6,635 nt of DNA from Candidatus Bathyarchaeota archaeon (GCA_013330975.1 DUHG01000142.1:1068-7702); one strand, 5' to 3'; shown: positions 1 through 5,299, counted from the stretch's first letter. Numbers and translations are program-made. Notes: generated by a model from the letters alone, not told the origin.

Positions 1-645
1 GATGGGCAAAATCTGGGTGGCATAACGGGCATAAAACTTCAAAACGTATACAACTGCCTGGTCAGGAACGTAACAATCAAGAATTGCGATGTGGGGGTTG
101 AAATAGGGAACTTGTATGGAGGGTGGAGCGAGTTTACCCGCTTGGAGCACATCCGAATGGAGAACGTGAATAAGGGGATCTTGTTCACATCGAATGGCCC
201 CCTTGAAAGCGATCCAAACACTTATCCTGGGGATAGCGCTGGCTTCACAACCATCGATGACGTCGGCATAACGCTTGCGAATAATGCTGCTGCTGTCGGA
301 ATTCAAATAGGCGATGGCACAAACTTCATCAAACCTTACAGTTCGCGCATCAAAGCAAGCATTTGGTTGGGCAACGCAGGAGGCACTGGCCTGAAAATCA
401 TGAATGGTGAACTCAGATATGGACTCATCAACCTCGCAGTTCAGGGGCCATCAAACGGAATAGGAGTAGATTTGGGACCCGGAGATAAAAAGGTGTATTA
501 TAACCAATTCTCAACGTTCGACAGTGGCGACAATGTTACTGGGGCAGGCTTCTTACTTGCATGCGGAGGAATCGACTCTTCGAGCTGCAGAGTGCCACAA
601 CCACCTAACACTCCGAAAAATGACATTCAGGTGAAATCAAACTAG
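1..645 (+). CDS. Right-handed beta-helix (pectate-lyase-fold) protein, 3' part
   Basis: The frame is open from the first base to the TAG at 643-645, so 214 C-terminal residues are visible and the true start lies outside the window. The visible part begins with short beta-strand turns rich in Asn, Val, Ile and Gly (IKLQNVYNCLVRNVTIKNC, then DVGVEIGNLYGG, then IRMENVNKGILF). This is typical of parallel beta-helix coils in the pectate-lyase superfamily. The later part (IGIQIGDG-like, GLKIMNGELRYG and GIGVDLGPGDK segments) continues the same rhythm and ends in a Cys-containing tail (ACGGIDSSSC). Such proteins are usually secreted or cell-surface polysaccharide-binding or -cleaving proteins. No catalytic residues can be assigned and the signal peptide would be upstream. 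An ATG-like start at 91 (GTG) is only internal to the open frame. The fold assignment is fairly safe; the substrate is unknown. Confidence 0.75.
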   Translation, partial: DGQNLGGITGIKLQNVYNCLVRNVTIKNCDVGVEIGNLYGGWSEFTRLEHIRMENVNKGILFTSNGPLESDPNTYPGDSAGFTTIDDVGITLANNAAAVGIQIGDGTNFIKPYSSRIKASIWLGNAGGTGLKIMNGELRYGLINLAVQGPSNGIGVDLGPGDKKVYYNQFSTFDSGDNVTGAGFLLACGGIDSSSCRVPQPPNTPKNDIQVKSN

Positions 646-667
646 AATTCATGGTCTCACTCAGTCC

Positions 668-721
668 TCTTTTTTCTTACTTCAAACAAATTGTTTTGTA
701 TTCAGTGTTCCTCCTTTTTTT
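668..721 (+). terminator. Pyrimidine-tract terminator region after the beta-helix gene
   Basis: Two T-runs lie in the gap after the stop: six T at 670-675, and seven T at 715-721 after CTCC. Archaeal RNA polymerase commonly terminates at T-runs without a strong hairpin, and I see no stable hairpin here. Confidence 0.5.
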
Positions 722-764
722 GGCTCTTCTGCAAATTTTCATTTTTCTGCTTCTAATAATAATG

Positions 765-772
765 TTTAAATA
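765..772 (+). promoter_or_regulatory. Archaeal TATA box for the DGGY-repeat surface protein
   Basis: TTTAAATA sits in an A/T-rich setting 39 bases before the TTG start at 811. With the usual 22-27 base spacing from the TATA box, the transcript would start near 795-800 and leave a leader of about 11-16 nt. No Shine-Dalgarno sequence is visible in that leader. Confidence 0.6.
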
Positions 773-810
773 CCATGGGAATCTGGCTGAGTTAAGCTAG
801 TGAAGACGCA

Positions 811-2100
811 TTGAAGAAGTCAGGGTTTAATTTCTCCAATTTAAAAAGCCCAATAATTTTGTTTGCGCTATTTCTCGTTATATTGGCATCTTTTTCGACA
901 ATTCTTGTCAAAGGTTACAATGAAGCACCAAAGCTTCAATGGACGAAAACTTATGGACCATATTTGGCGTATTCTGTAATTCAGACCAAGGATGGAGGCT
1001 TTGCCATTGCGGGTCAAAACGCGTCGTACAAACCATTTTCGCCTCACAGTCCGCCAGATTGGAGAAACTATACAGCGCGGCTAATCAAGACCGATAACAA
1101 GGGAAATGTAACGTGGGAAAAAACGTATGAAGCTGAAGTTGGCTATGGCAGCTTCTCAAGTGAAGTTAACGTTGTACAAACTGAGGATTTAGGCTATGCC
1201 TTGTGTGGTGGCGATTGGCTATTGAAGCTCAACGCTAACGGAGATTTGCGGTGGAAAAAGACCTACAGTAGTCTTGAACTTGAGGGTCTTGCTGCAGCAA
1301 GCGATGGAGGATATGCTTTGATAGGAAACACAAAAGTTGTCGAGCCTGGAGACAGTGGCGATGTAGTGATCATCAAGACCGACCAAGAAGGGAACACCTT
1401 GTGGAATAGGACTTTCAGCACAGGTTTACCCTTTCGACACGATGTGATAGCTAAGTCGCTGGAGGAGACAAATGACAAGGGTTATGCAATCGCAGGTGGT
1501 TGGAATGGCAATTTCTGGTTCGCTAAAACTGATGCTGATGGAAATGTAAACTTAAACAAAACTTACAGTTTAATTTCAAGCGGTGGAGCTGGTTTCACTT
1601 CTGTTTCACAAACCACCGATGGCGGTTACATTCTTTCAGGGTTTAGTGATGACCCCACGCAACGAACAACATATAGTGGTTGGGTCGTTAAGACTGATGC
1701 TCAAGGAAATCCCGAGTGGAACTACCATTATGTGCAATCTGGTTTTGGTGCTTTGTTCAGATCAATAGCGCAATTAGCTGATGGCGGTTACGTTGCAGGC
1801 GGGGAACCCGCGTTGATTGTCTTAGATTCTTTAGGAAAGTTGAAGTGGAACTCAACAAGCTATGATGCTTATTGCGTTTTAGCGTCTCGAGATGGTGGGT
1901 TTTTGGTTGCGGGTGGACAGGGCGATTTGGTTAGCCCAGACCAGGAAGTTTGGATTGCAGAATTTGCTTCAGAGTCACCCACCCCACCTGACAAAACAGA
2001 CTCTCTGTCTCCAACGATGTGGATTGTAGTTGCGTTAGTAACAGTAACTATTGTAGCTGTAGGTCTAGTGGTTTACTTTAAGAAATACAAGCGCAAGTAA
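811..2100 (+). CDS. Surface protein with seven DGG[YF]-type propeller-like repeats and C-terminal membrane anchor
   Basis: A 429-residue protein. Residues 13-35 are hydrophobic (signal peptide or signal anchor) and residues 403-423 form a transmembrane helix followed by a Lys/Arg-rich tail (FKKYKRK). The protein is therefore probably displayed outside the cell and held by its C-terminus. Between them, DGGF/DGGY-like motifs recur near residues 61, 126 (DLGY), 165, 222 (DKGY), 270, 324 and 361. Several are followed by a KTD..GN..W sequence, as in beta-propeller-like repeat proteins common in archaeal and bacterial surface proteins. Seven copies suggest a seven-bladed propeller. A Ser/Pro/Thr-rich linker (about 388-402) precedes the anchor, and there are several N-glycosylation sequons such as NAS, NYT, NVT, NRT and NST. 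TTG at 811 is the only start fitting the TATA box, because a TAA lies in frame at 793. Ligand and function are unknown. Confidence 0.88.
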   Translation: MKKSGFNFSNLKSPIILFALFLVILASFSTILVKGYNEAPKLQWTKTYGPYLAYSVIQTKDGGFAIAGQNASYKPFSPHSPPDWRNYTARLIKTDNKGNVTWEKTYEAEVGYGSFSSEVNVVQTEDLGYALCGGDWLLKLNANGDLRWKKTYSSLELEGLAAASDGGYALIGNTKVVEPGDSGDVVIIKTDQEGNTLWNRTFSTGLPFRHDVIAKSLEETNDKGYAIAGGWNGNFWFAKTDADGNVNLNKTYSLISSGGAGFTSVSQTTDGGYILSGFSDDPTQRTTYSGWVVKTDAQGNPEWNYHYVQSGFGALFRSIAQLADGGYVAGGEPALIVLDSLGKLKWNSTSYDAYCVLASRDGGFLVAGGQGDLVSPDQEVWIAEFASESPTPPDKTDSLSPTMWIVVALVTVTIVAVGLVVYFKKYKRK

Positions 2101-2114
2101 AAGTGAAGCCGAGT

Positions 2115-2137
2115 CTTTCCTTTTCTTTTTTCTTTTC
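2115..2137 (+). terminator. T-rich terminator after the surface-protein gene
   Basis: A pyrimidine tract of repeated TTTTC-type runs begins about 15 bases after the TAA stop. This is a typical archaeal transcription end. No strong hairpin precedes it. Confidence 0.6.
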
Positions 2138-2369
2138 TAAGAACTCATGTTTGTTTTGGCAAACCTGCATATTTCCCAACTGGGCTTTGGTTCTTCAAAA
2201 AAGGAGGGAGTGTGGGAGAAATCTCACCTTTAGTGAGGGAACAAATCCCCTCCGGTCCATTCAACATTGATTTTTCAACCCACCGGTCATTCGGGGATTG
2301 TGTTACTTGCGTTTTCCGAAGAGCTTGTCGTTTGGCAATTTCAGTTAACCACAACCTTCTGGTTTCTCT
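2138..2369. other. Gene-free stretch before the hairpin array
   Basis: No frame here gives a believable protein; the short open frames have no recognisable motif and no upstream signals. Visible structure is modest. GGAGGG at 2203-2208 can pair with CCCTCC at 2248-2253, enclosing CTCAC (2223-2227) and GTGAG (2233-2237), so a nested fold is possible. CCGGTCCATTC (from 2252) is nearly repeated as CCGGTCATTC (from 2283). TAACCACAAC at 2346-2355 is a near copy of the right stem arm of the first array hairpin, and could compete with it for the left arm. Confidence 0.4.
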
Positions 2370-2410
2370 GTTGTTGTTACAGGCGAAAAAAAACTTGATG
2401 TAACAACAAC
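2370..2410. repeat. Array hairpin 1
   Basis: Left arm GTTGTTGTTACA (2370-2381) pairs perfectly over 12 bases with TGTAACAACAAC (2399-2410). The 17-base loop is A-rich. This is the strongest stem of the array. Confidence 0.8.
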
Positions 2411-2440
2411 CACCGGAAGATTGATGGTTTCAGCGGAGAA

Positions 2441-2472
2441 GTTGTTGTGTTAGGGCCCTTAGGCACAACAAC
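2441..2472. repeat. Array hairpin 2
   Basis: GTTGTTGTG (2441-2449) pairs perfectly with CACAACAAC (2464-2472). The 14-base loop contains the palindrome AGGGCCCT. The right arm continues into AACAACC. Confidence 0.75.
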
Positions 2473-2497
2473 AACCAGGATGCGGCTGGCTCGAGAA

Positions 2498-2529
2498 GTT
2501 GTTATTCAGCAAAATGCGCGAACAACAAC
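2498..2529. repeat. Array hairpin 3
   Basis: GTTGTTATTC (2498-2507) pairs with GAACAACAAC (2520-2529) at nine of ten positions, with one A-C mismatch. The 12-base loop has GC and GC ends that could extend the stem. Confidence 0.7.
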
Positions 2530-2554
2530 AACCAAGAAAAAGACAGCTCGGGAA

Positions 2555-2589
2555 GTAGTTGTCCACTACTGTGGGGCTGGGACGACTAC
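2555..2589. repeat. Array hairpin 4
   Basis: GTAGTTGTCC (2555-2564) pairs with GGACGACTAC (2580-2589): nine Watson-Crick pairs and one T-G wobble. Compared with hairpins 2 and 3, both arms have changed together (GTT to GTA on the left, AAC to TAC on the right). Confidence 0.75.
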
Positions 2590-2618
2590 TACCAGATTTC
2601 TTGGGCTGTTGTCTCGGT

Positions 2619-2655
2619 AGAAGAAAAGCAATTGTTGCCGCAGTGTTTTTCTTCT
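2619..2655. repeat. Array hairpin 5, different stem sequence
   Basis: AGAAGAAAAGCA (2619-2630) pairs with TGTTTTTCTTCT (2644-2655) at eleven Watson-Crick positions plus one G-T. The 13-base loop and the spacing match the neighbours, although the stem sequence is unrelated. The loop itself carries ATTGTTGCC. Confidence 0.65.
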
Positions 2656-2693
2656 TTCAGTGCCGCTCTGCTCACTTCCAGCTCTATTCTGGA

Positions 2694-2730
2694 AGTAGTT
2701 GTCCGGTGCTGCAGGCTTTGGTCAACCACT
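2694..2730. repeat. Array hairpin 6
   Basis: AGTAGTTGTCC (2694-2704) pairs with GGTCAACCACT (2720-2730) at nine of eleven positions. The left flank and arm GGAAGTAGTTGTCC (2691-2704) is an exact 14-base copy of 2551-2564 in hairpin 4, while loop and right arm differ. Confidence 0.55.
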
Positions 2731-2758
2731 ACCAAGCTGCCACTACAAAGTGTTGGCT

Positions 2759-2798
2759 GTTGTAGTGCGGTCTAAGAAAAATCTGGCCCCACTACTAC
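2759..2798. repeat. Array hairpin 7
   Basis: GTTGTAGTGCGG (2759-2770) pairs with CCCCACTACTAC (2787-2798) at ten of twelve positions. The 16-base loop is A-rich (AAGAAAAAT). Confidence 0.55.
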
Positions 2799-2829
2799 TT
2801 CCAGTGAGATTTCATCCTGACGCTGATTG

Positions 2830-2870
2830 GTTGTTGTGCGCCAACGATTTTTTCTCGACCGAACAACAAC
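2830..2870. repeat. Array hairpin 8
   Basis: GTTGTTGTGCG (2830-2840) pairs with CGAACAACAAC (2860-2870) at ten of eleven positions, with one G-A mismatch. The 19-base loop holds a run of six T. The array ends here, 14 bases before the nuclease-like remnant. Confidence 0.65.
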
Positions 2871-2883
2871 ATCTTCTGAGTGA

Positions 2884-3033
2884 TTGCCGAAAGTACCCGC
2901 ACACGATCTGGATTACACAAAGAAAGACGACGAGGAAAAGCGCAGGAAGGTGCGAGCGCTCGGATACAGAGTGTTCGCCATCCATCACTCAAACATCGAA
3001 CAAGGAATAGCCAGACTCCGCGAAGCATTATAG
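2884..3033 (+). pseudogene. C-terminal remnant of a DUF559/Vsr-like nuclease-fold protein
   Basis: An open frame of 49 codons from a TTG at 2884 to the TAG at 3031-3033, bounded upstream by an in-frame TGA at 2881. The product contains AHDLDYTKKDDEEKRRK followed by VRALGYRVFAIHHSNIEQG and LREAL. The order His, Asp-x-x-(K)R, ALGYRV, then a terminal helix with I..G...L...L, is what is seen after the catalytic strands in DUF559/Vsr-like PD-(D/E)XK proteins. The catalytic E-x-K half is missing. There is no clear ribosome-binding site or full-length start. I read it as a decayed gene cut short by, or next to, the hairpin array. A free-standing small protein is less likely. Family naming is from pattern memory only. 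Confidence 0.5.
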
Positions 3034-3082
3034 TCAAGCGAAACTCTCTTGCGAGATAGCCACAATCTGCATGACCTGTCGG

Positions 3083-3110
3083 TAATTCTCGATAGGCGCA
3101 TCAAGAATTA
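3083..3110 (-). terminator. Hairpin between the remnant and the reverse-strand gene
   Basis: TAATTCTCGAT (3083-3093) pairs with ATCAAGAATTA (3100-3110) at ten of eleven positions around a six-base loop. It lies 10 bases beyond the stop of the reverse-strand gene, whose transcript first passes a short T-run (3117-3120). It may protect or end that transcript. Confidence 0.4.
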
Positions 3111-3120
3111 GAGTTCAAAA

Positions 3121-4161
3121 TCAGTCTACCTTGATCTTCCCTGCTATGGACTTGAGCCGACTAATTGCTATTTCATCAACCTTAGACTTCTGTTCGATAT
3201 ATTTCTCCATCCTTTCTTCGCCTACTATCTTCTGAACAGCGTGAGCTTCTTCTAACTGCTCGCGTTGGTTAGTGTTCTTAAGTTCATTGGGGACGCAAGT
3301 GTTGGGCGGCAATATTTTATACGAATAGCGTCGCCTCGAAAACTGCTTCAACCGGGGCTTACCAACTGGCACCCCCCTTATTTTGAAAGTCCCCCCCAAT
3401 ACATCAATGTAGGCGAAAATGCTCAAGAAATCGTCCGCCCGCGTTTCTTCTTGCTCAAACTGAGGATAGCCAAGATTGTTGGCAAGTATGAGCGTCTCGC
3501 TCAAAGGAGTCCTGCTGTTGATAGAAGAGAGTATTGATCGGAAATCCGCCTCATGCGTGAGGAGGTCACTCGTGTTTCCGTCAACACAAAAGGCGTTGAT
3601 TCCATACTCATGATAGAAATTCACTATCGACCGGGAGTATTTGGGAGCCAAAAGGGGCACTGTCCCAATGAGTATCTTTGAGTTACCCACGGTTCGTATT
3701 TCCTCAATGATGAGCCGCATCATCGCAATATATTGTTGGACACGCTTTTCGGTTATCTTGCTGCCTTCCTTGAACAGCGAAGACCTGACCGTAGGCATGG
3801 AAATGGTTGCCTGACTGGAGGCATAGAGATGATGAGCAAGGGTGCTTATCTTGTTCTCGCTGGGAACTCTATCTACAGTTAGGTTAAAGAGGACAAGGTT
3901 CAAGCTGCCCTTCCTATAACTTCCACCGATCTCTCTAGCTATTCTGGAAGATGCGCCTTCCTCTAGAGAGTCTAGAACGTCTTCATCGATTTTCTTCACA
4001 ATCTCATTTACTCTAGAATTAGTCTCCAAGAAAGAGTCTGGCCGGATGAACTTAATTCCTTTCGAAGGACTCTCAAACGAGCAAAAGCCATCAATCGACA
4101 AGGACTTCCTCAGTATTCCCAAGCTCTCGTCACGATCGATTTCTCTTACTCTCAACTGCAT
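3121..4161 (-). CDS. Unrecognised 346-residue protein
   Basis: I chose ATG at 4161 (MQLRVREIDRDE) over the TTG nine bases upstream, because the A/T-rich TATA-like sequence at 4184-4196 would place the transcript start almost on this ATG. The stop is TGA at 3121-3123. I do not recognise the family. The protein has no signal peptide or membrane segment, so it is probably cytoplasmic. The middle alternates hydrophobic strands and helices: KILIGTVPLLAPKYS near residues 162-176, INAFCVDGNTSDLL near 188-201, and ETLILANNLGYPQF near 222-235. This hints at a TIM-barrel-like alpha/beta core. The C-terminal 60 residues are charged and helical (NQREQLEEAHAVQK, then a Lys/Glu-rich segment). It is divergent from the toxin-antitoxin pair. 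An enzyme role is possible, but no catalytic motif can be named. Confidence 0.8.
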   Translation of the reverse strand: MQLRVREIDRDESLGILRKSLSIDGFCSFESPSKGIKFIRPDSFLETNSRVNEIVKKIDEDVLDSLEEGASSRIAREIGGSYRKGSLNLVLFNLTVDRVPSENKISTLAHHLYASSQATISMPTVRSSLFKEGSKITEKRVQQYIAMMRLIIEEIRTVGNSKILIGTVPLLAPKYSRSIVNFYHEYGINAFCVDGNTSDLLTHEADFRSILSSINSRTPLSETLILANNLGYPQFEQEETRADDFLSIFAYIDVLGGTFKIRGVPVGKPRLKQFSRRRYSYKILPPNTCVPNELKNTNQREQLEEAHAVQKIVGEERMEKYIEQKSKVDEIAISRLKSIAGKIKVD

Positions 4162-4183
4162 GCTACACAAATAACTCAGGAGG

Positions 4184-4196
4184 ATATATTATAATT
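4184..4196 (-). promoter_or_regulatory. TATA-like element for the reverse-strand unknown gene
   Basis: Read on the reverse strand this is AATTATAATATAT, with its near edge 22 bases before the ATG at 4161. With usual archaeal spacing the transcript would be leaderless or nearly so. The sequence is almost symmetric and might also serve the forward direction. Confidence 0.45.
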
Positions 4197-4216
4197 GCGT
4201 CCTTTGCCACCACTAG

Positions 4217-4224
4217 AATTAAAT
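4217..4224 (+). promoter_or_regulatory. Possible TATA box for the antitoxin-toxin operon
   Basis: AATTAAAT lies about 42 bases before the TTG at 4266. A start near 4246-4250 would leave a short leader holding the purine-rich ribosome site. The match to the archaeal consensus is only fair. Confidence 0.35.
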
Positions 4225-4249
4225 CAATCCTCAGACAGATTAGAAAAAC

Positions 4250-4257
4250 GGAGAAGG
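4250..4257 (+). promoter_or_regulatory. Ribosome-binding site deciding the TTG start of the antitoxin
   Basis: GGAGAAGG ends 8 bases before TTG 4266. The frame stays open well upstream but has no ATG, GTG or TTG there, so this purine tract supports 4266. Confidence 0.5.
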
Positions 4258-4265
4258 TTCTAGAT

Positions 4266-4955
4266 TTGACCCTTATTGAAGACTACGGTCTGGATTCACC
4301 CGCAAGATCCCTGCTATTGACTGTATTATCTATAAAAGATAATAATCAAAAAACGGAAATGGATAAGCTTCACATTCAAAAAATCATCAGGTATTACGAG
4401 CATCTTCGAGAAAAAAAGGAAATTGACTTTTCAAACTTCAAGCTGGGAGGCGTCTCCTATGAACTGGAAGAAAACCGAGAGACATTAATGGAATATGAAC
4501 TCATCAATCAGACAAATCACTATTTTGTCCTAACGGGAGAAGGAGAAGACGCAGCCAAAGATCTCAGGAAAATCTTAGGGGAAGAAGAATACGAACTGCT
4601 AGTTTGTGCAAAACAGTTGCTGAACGACCTGCCAGCTGATGAACTCCTCTATTTCATGTATAAGACAATCCCCGAGACCCAAAAGCACTCAACAGAGTTT
4701 CCCCGCCTTGAAAAGAAAAAAGAGCAAATGGTGAAGAGCCTTTTTGCAAAACGCAAAATAGACTCAGACACCGCTATGAAATGGCTTGGGACAACCAAAG
4801 AAGAGTTTATCAGACTGTATCCCAAGAACAAACTCTCCCAAGAGAGCATGGTCGCATTAATCAAAGGGTACCAAGAAAGCAGCGCCGAAGACCTAGCAAT
4901 CACCCAAGATTTTGAGCAGGTAGAAAGCGAACTTGACGAAAAATGCGATGCATAG
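4266..4955 (+). CDS. Antitoxin candidate: YwgA/Panacea-like domain plus HTH-like segment and acidic tail
   Basis: A 229-residue protein directly upstream of, and overlapping, a MazF-type toxin, which makes an antitoxin role likely. Residues 33-100 (MDKLHIQKIIRYYEHLR, then LGGVSYELEENRETLMEYELI, then YFVLTGEG) follow the YwgA/DUF4065 (Panacea) plan: K-h-QK, a GpvSyeL-type motif, a short L...gLI helix, and a wing. PADELLYFMYKTIPE at 123-137 matches the region after it in YwgA-like proteins. Residues 154-184 (MVKSLFAKRKIDSDTAMKWLGTTKEEFIRL) resemble the helix-turn-helix segment of UPF0175-type antitoxins. The last 23 residues are acidic, as expected for a tail that contacts a toxin. Panacea domains are known to neutralise many toxin types. 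MazF toxins usually pair with a short MazE, so this combination is unusual. Autoregulation is likely but not shown. Confidence 0.7.
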   Translation: MTLIEDYGLDSPARSLLLTVLSIKDNNQKTEMDKLHIQKIIRYYEHLREKKEIDFSNFKLGGVSYELEENRETLMEYELINQTNHYFVLTGEGEDAAKDLRKILGEEEYELLVCAKQLLNDLPADELLYFMYKTIPETQKHSTEFPRLEKKKEQMVKSLFAKRKIDSDTAMKWLGTTKEEFIRLYPKNKLSQESMVALIKGYQESSAEDLAITQDFEQVESELDEKCDA

Positions 4956-5283
4956 AGGAGACATATTTTGGGCGGACCTTGACCCCGTCAGAGGATCGGA
5001 ACAAGGCAAAACCCGACCAGTATTGATAATTCAAAACGACATGGGTAACGAATATAGTCCGGTTACCATTATTGCCTGCATAACCACCAATCTATCAAGG
5101 AAGAACTATCCAACAAACGTTTTCATCTCAGCTAGAGATACAGGACTAACATCGGACTCAATCGTCCTGCTCAACCAAATAAGAACAGTCGATAAATCTC
5201 GGCTCACCAAGAAAGCTGGTCATGTGCCAGAACATAAAATGTTGGAAGTTGACGAAGCCCTAAAGATAAGCCTAAACCTTTAG
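4948..5283 (+). CDS. MazF/PemK-type toxin, sequence-specific endoribonuclease
   Basis: A 111-residue protein with the full MazF plan. MHRGDIFWADLDPVRGSEQG is followed by KTRPVLIIQND, then TIIACITTNLSRKNYPTNV, then SIVLLNQIRTVDKSRLTKK. MazF enzymes cleave single-stranded mRNA at short sequences and stop growth when the antitoxin is lost. Arg23 (in TRPVLII) and Thr46/Thr47 (in CITTN) are the likely equivalents of the catalytic Arg and Thr of characterised MazF proteins. Length is normal for the family. ATG 4948 is chosen over TTG 4933 because RGDI(F/Y)WADLDP is the standard N-terminus. It overlaps the antitoxin stop by 8 bases, which implies translational coupling. Toxin identity is very secure; cut site is unknown. 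Confidence 0.95.
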   Translation: MHRGDIFWADLDPVRGSEQGKTRPVLIIQNDMGNEYSPVTIIACITTNLSRKNYPTNVFISARDTGLTSDSIVLLNQIRTVDKSRLTKKAGHVPEHKMLEVDEALKISLNL

Positions 5284-5294
5284 GGCCTCTTTTC
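5257..5294 (+). terminator. Hairpin terminator overlapping the toxin stop codon
   Basis: GCCCTAAAG (5257-5265) pairs perfectly with CTTTAGGGC (5278-5286) around a 12-base loop, followed by CTCTTTTCC. The right arm contains the TAG stop. This is a strong transcription end, and the last codons of the toxin double as its left arm. Confidence 0.65.
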
Positions 5295-5299
5295 CGCAA

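Larger units (their letters stand above)
2674..2804. repeat. Competing pairings around hairpins 6 and 7
   Basis: CTGGAAGTAGT (2689-2699) can pair perfectly over 11 bases with ACTACTTCCAG (2794-2804). Its first eight bases can instead pair with ACTTCCAG (2674-2681). CACTACAA (2741-2748) pairs perfectly with TTGTAGTG (2760-2767) inside the long-range pairing. These alternatives exclude hairpins 6 and 7, so this part could switch between folds. Confidence 0.55.
2370..2870. repeat. Array of eight spaced hairpins with related stems
   Basis: Eight inverted repeats follow one another at starts 2370, 2441, 2498, 2555, 2619, 2694, 2759 and 2830 (steps of 71, 57, 57, 64, 75, 65 and 71 bases). Each has a 9-12 position stem and a 12-19 base loop. 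Seven of the eight stems share a motif: GTTGTTGT or GTWGTTGT on the left arm and ACAACAAC or ACTACTAC on the right. Linkers also share pieces: GCTCGRGAAGTWGTT precedes hairpins 3 and 4, GAAGTWGTTGT-type left flanks occur four times, and right arms usually run into ACC. Loops and most linkers are unrelated. I see no coding frame that explains this. The array is strand-symmetric in its stems, so the transcribed strand cannot be told, but one G-T pair in hairpin 4 would be stable only if the + strand is the RNA. I do not recognise a known element class. Confidence 0.7.

Noticed and set aside
2145..2403. Short open frames on both strands upstream of the array
   Set aside because: They overlap each other, lack ribosome sites and show no family-like motifs.
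2370..2870. CRISPR array
   Set aside because: There is no repeated unit of 23-37 bases with constant sequence. The common parts are short inverted arms that vary between copies, and no cas gene is present.
2370..2870. Integron attC sites
   Set aside because: The arms run GTTGTTGT on the left and ACAACAAC on the right, the reverse of the RYYYAAC...GTTRRRY order. Sites are 57-75 bases apart with no cassettes between them, and there is no integrase. The GTTAGG in hairpin 2 is a partial resemblance only.
2370..2870. REP/BIME palindromes of a RAYT (IS200/IS605-like) system
   Set aside because: GTAG occurs at the base of two stems, as in REP elements, but the other stems lack it and no Y1 transposase is in the window.
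2699..3010. Forward open frame of 103 codons across the end of the array
   Set aside because: It has no domain-like pattern and crosses several hairpins. The neighbouring frame (2884-3033) has the convincing protein signature.
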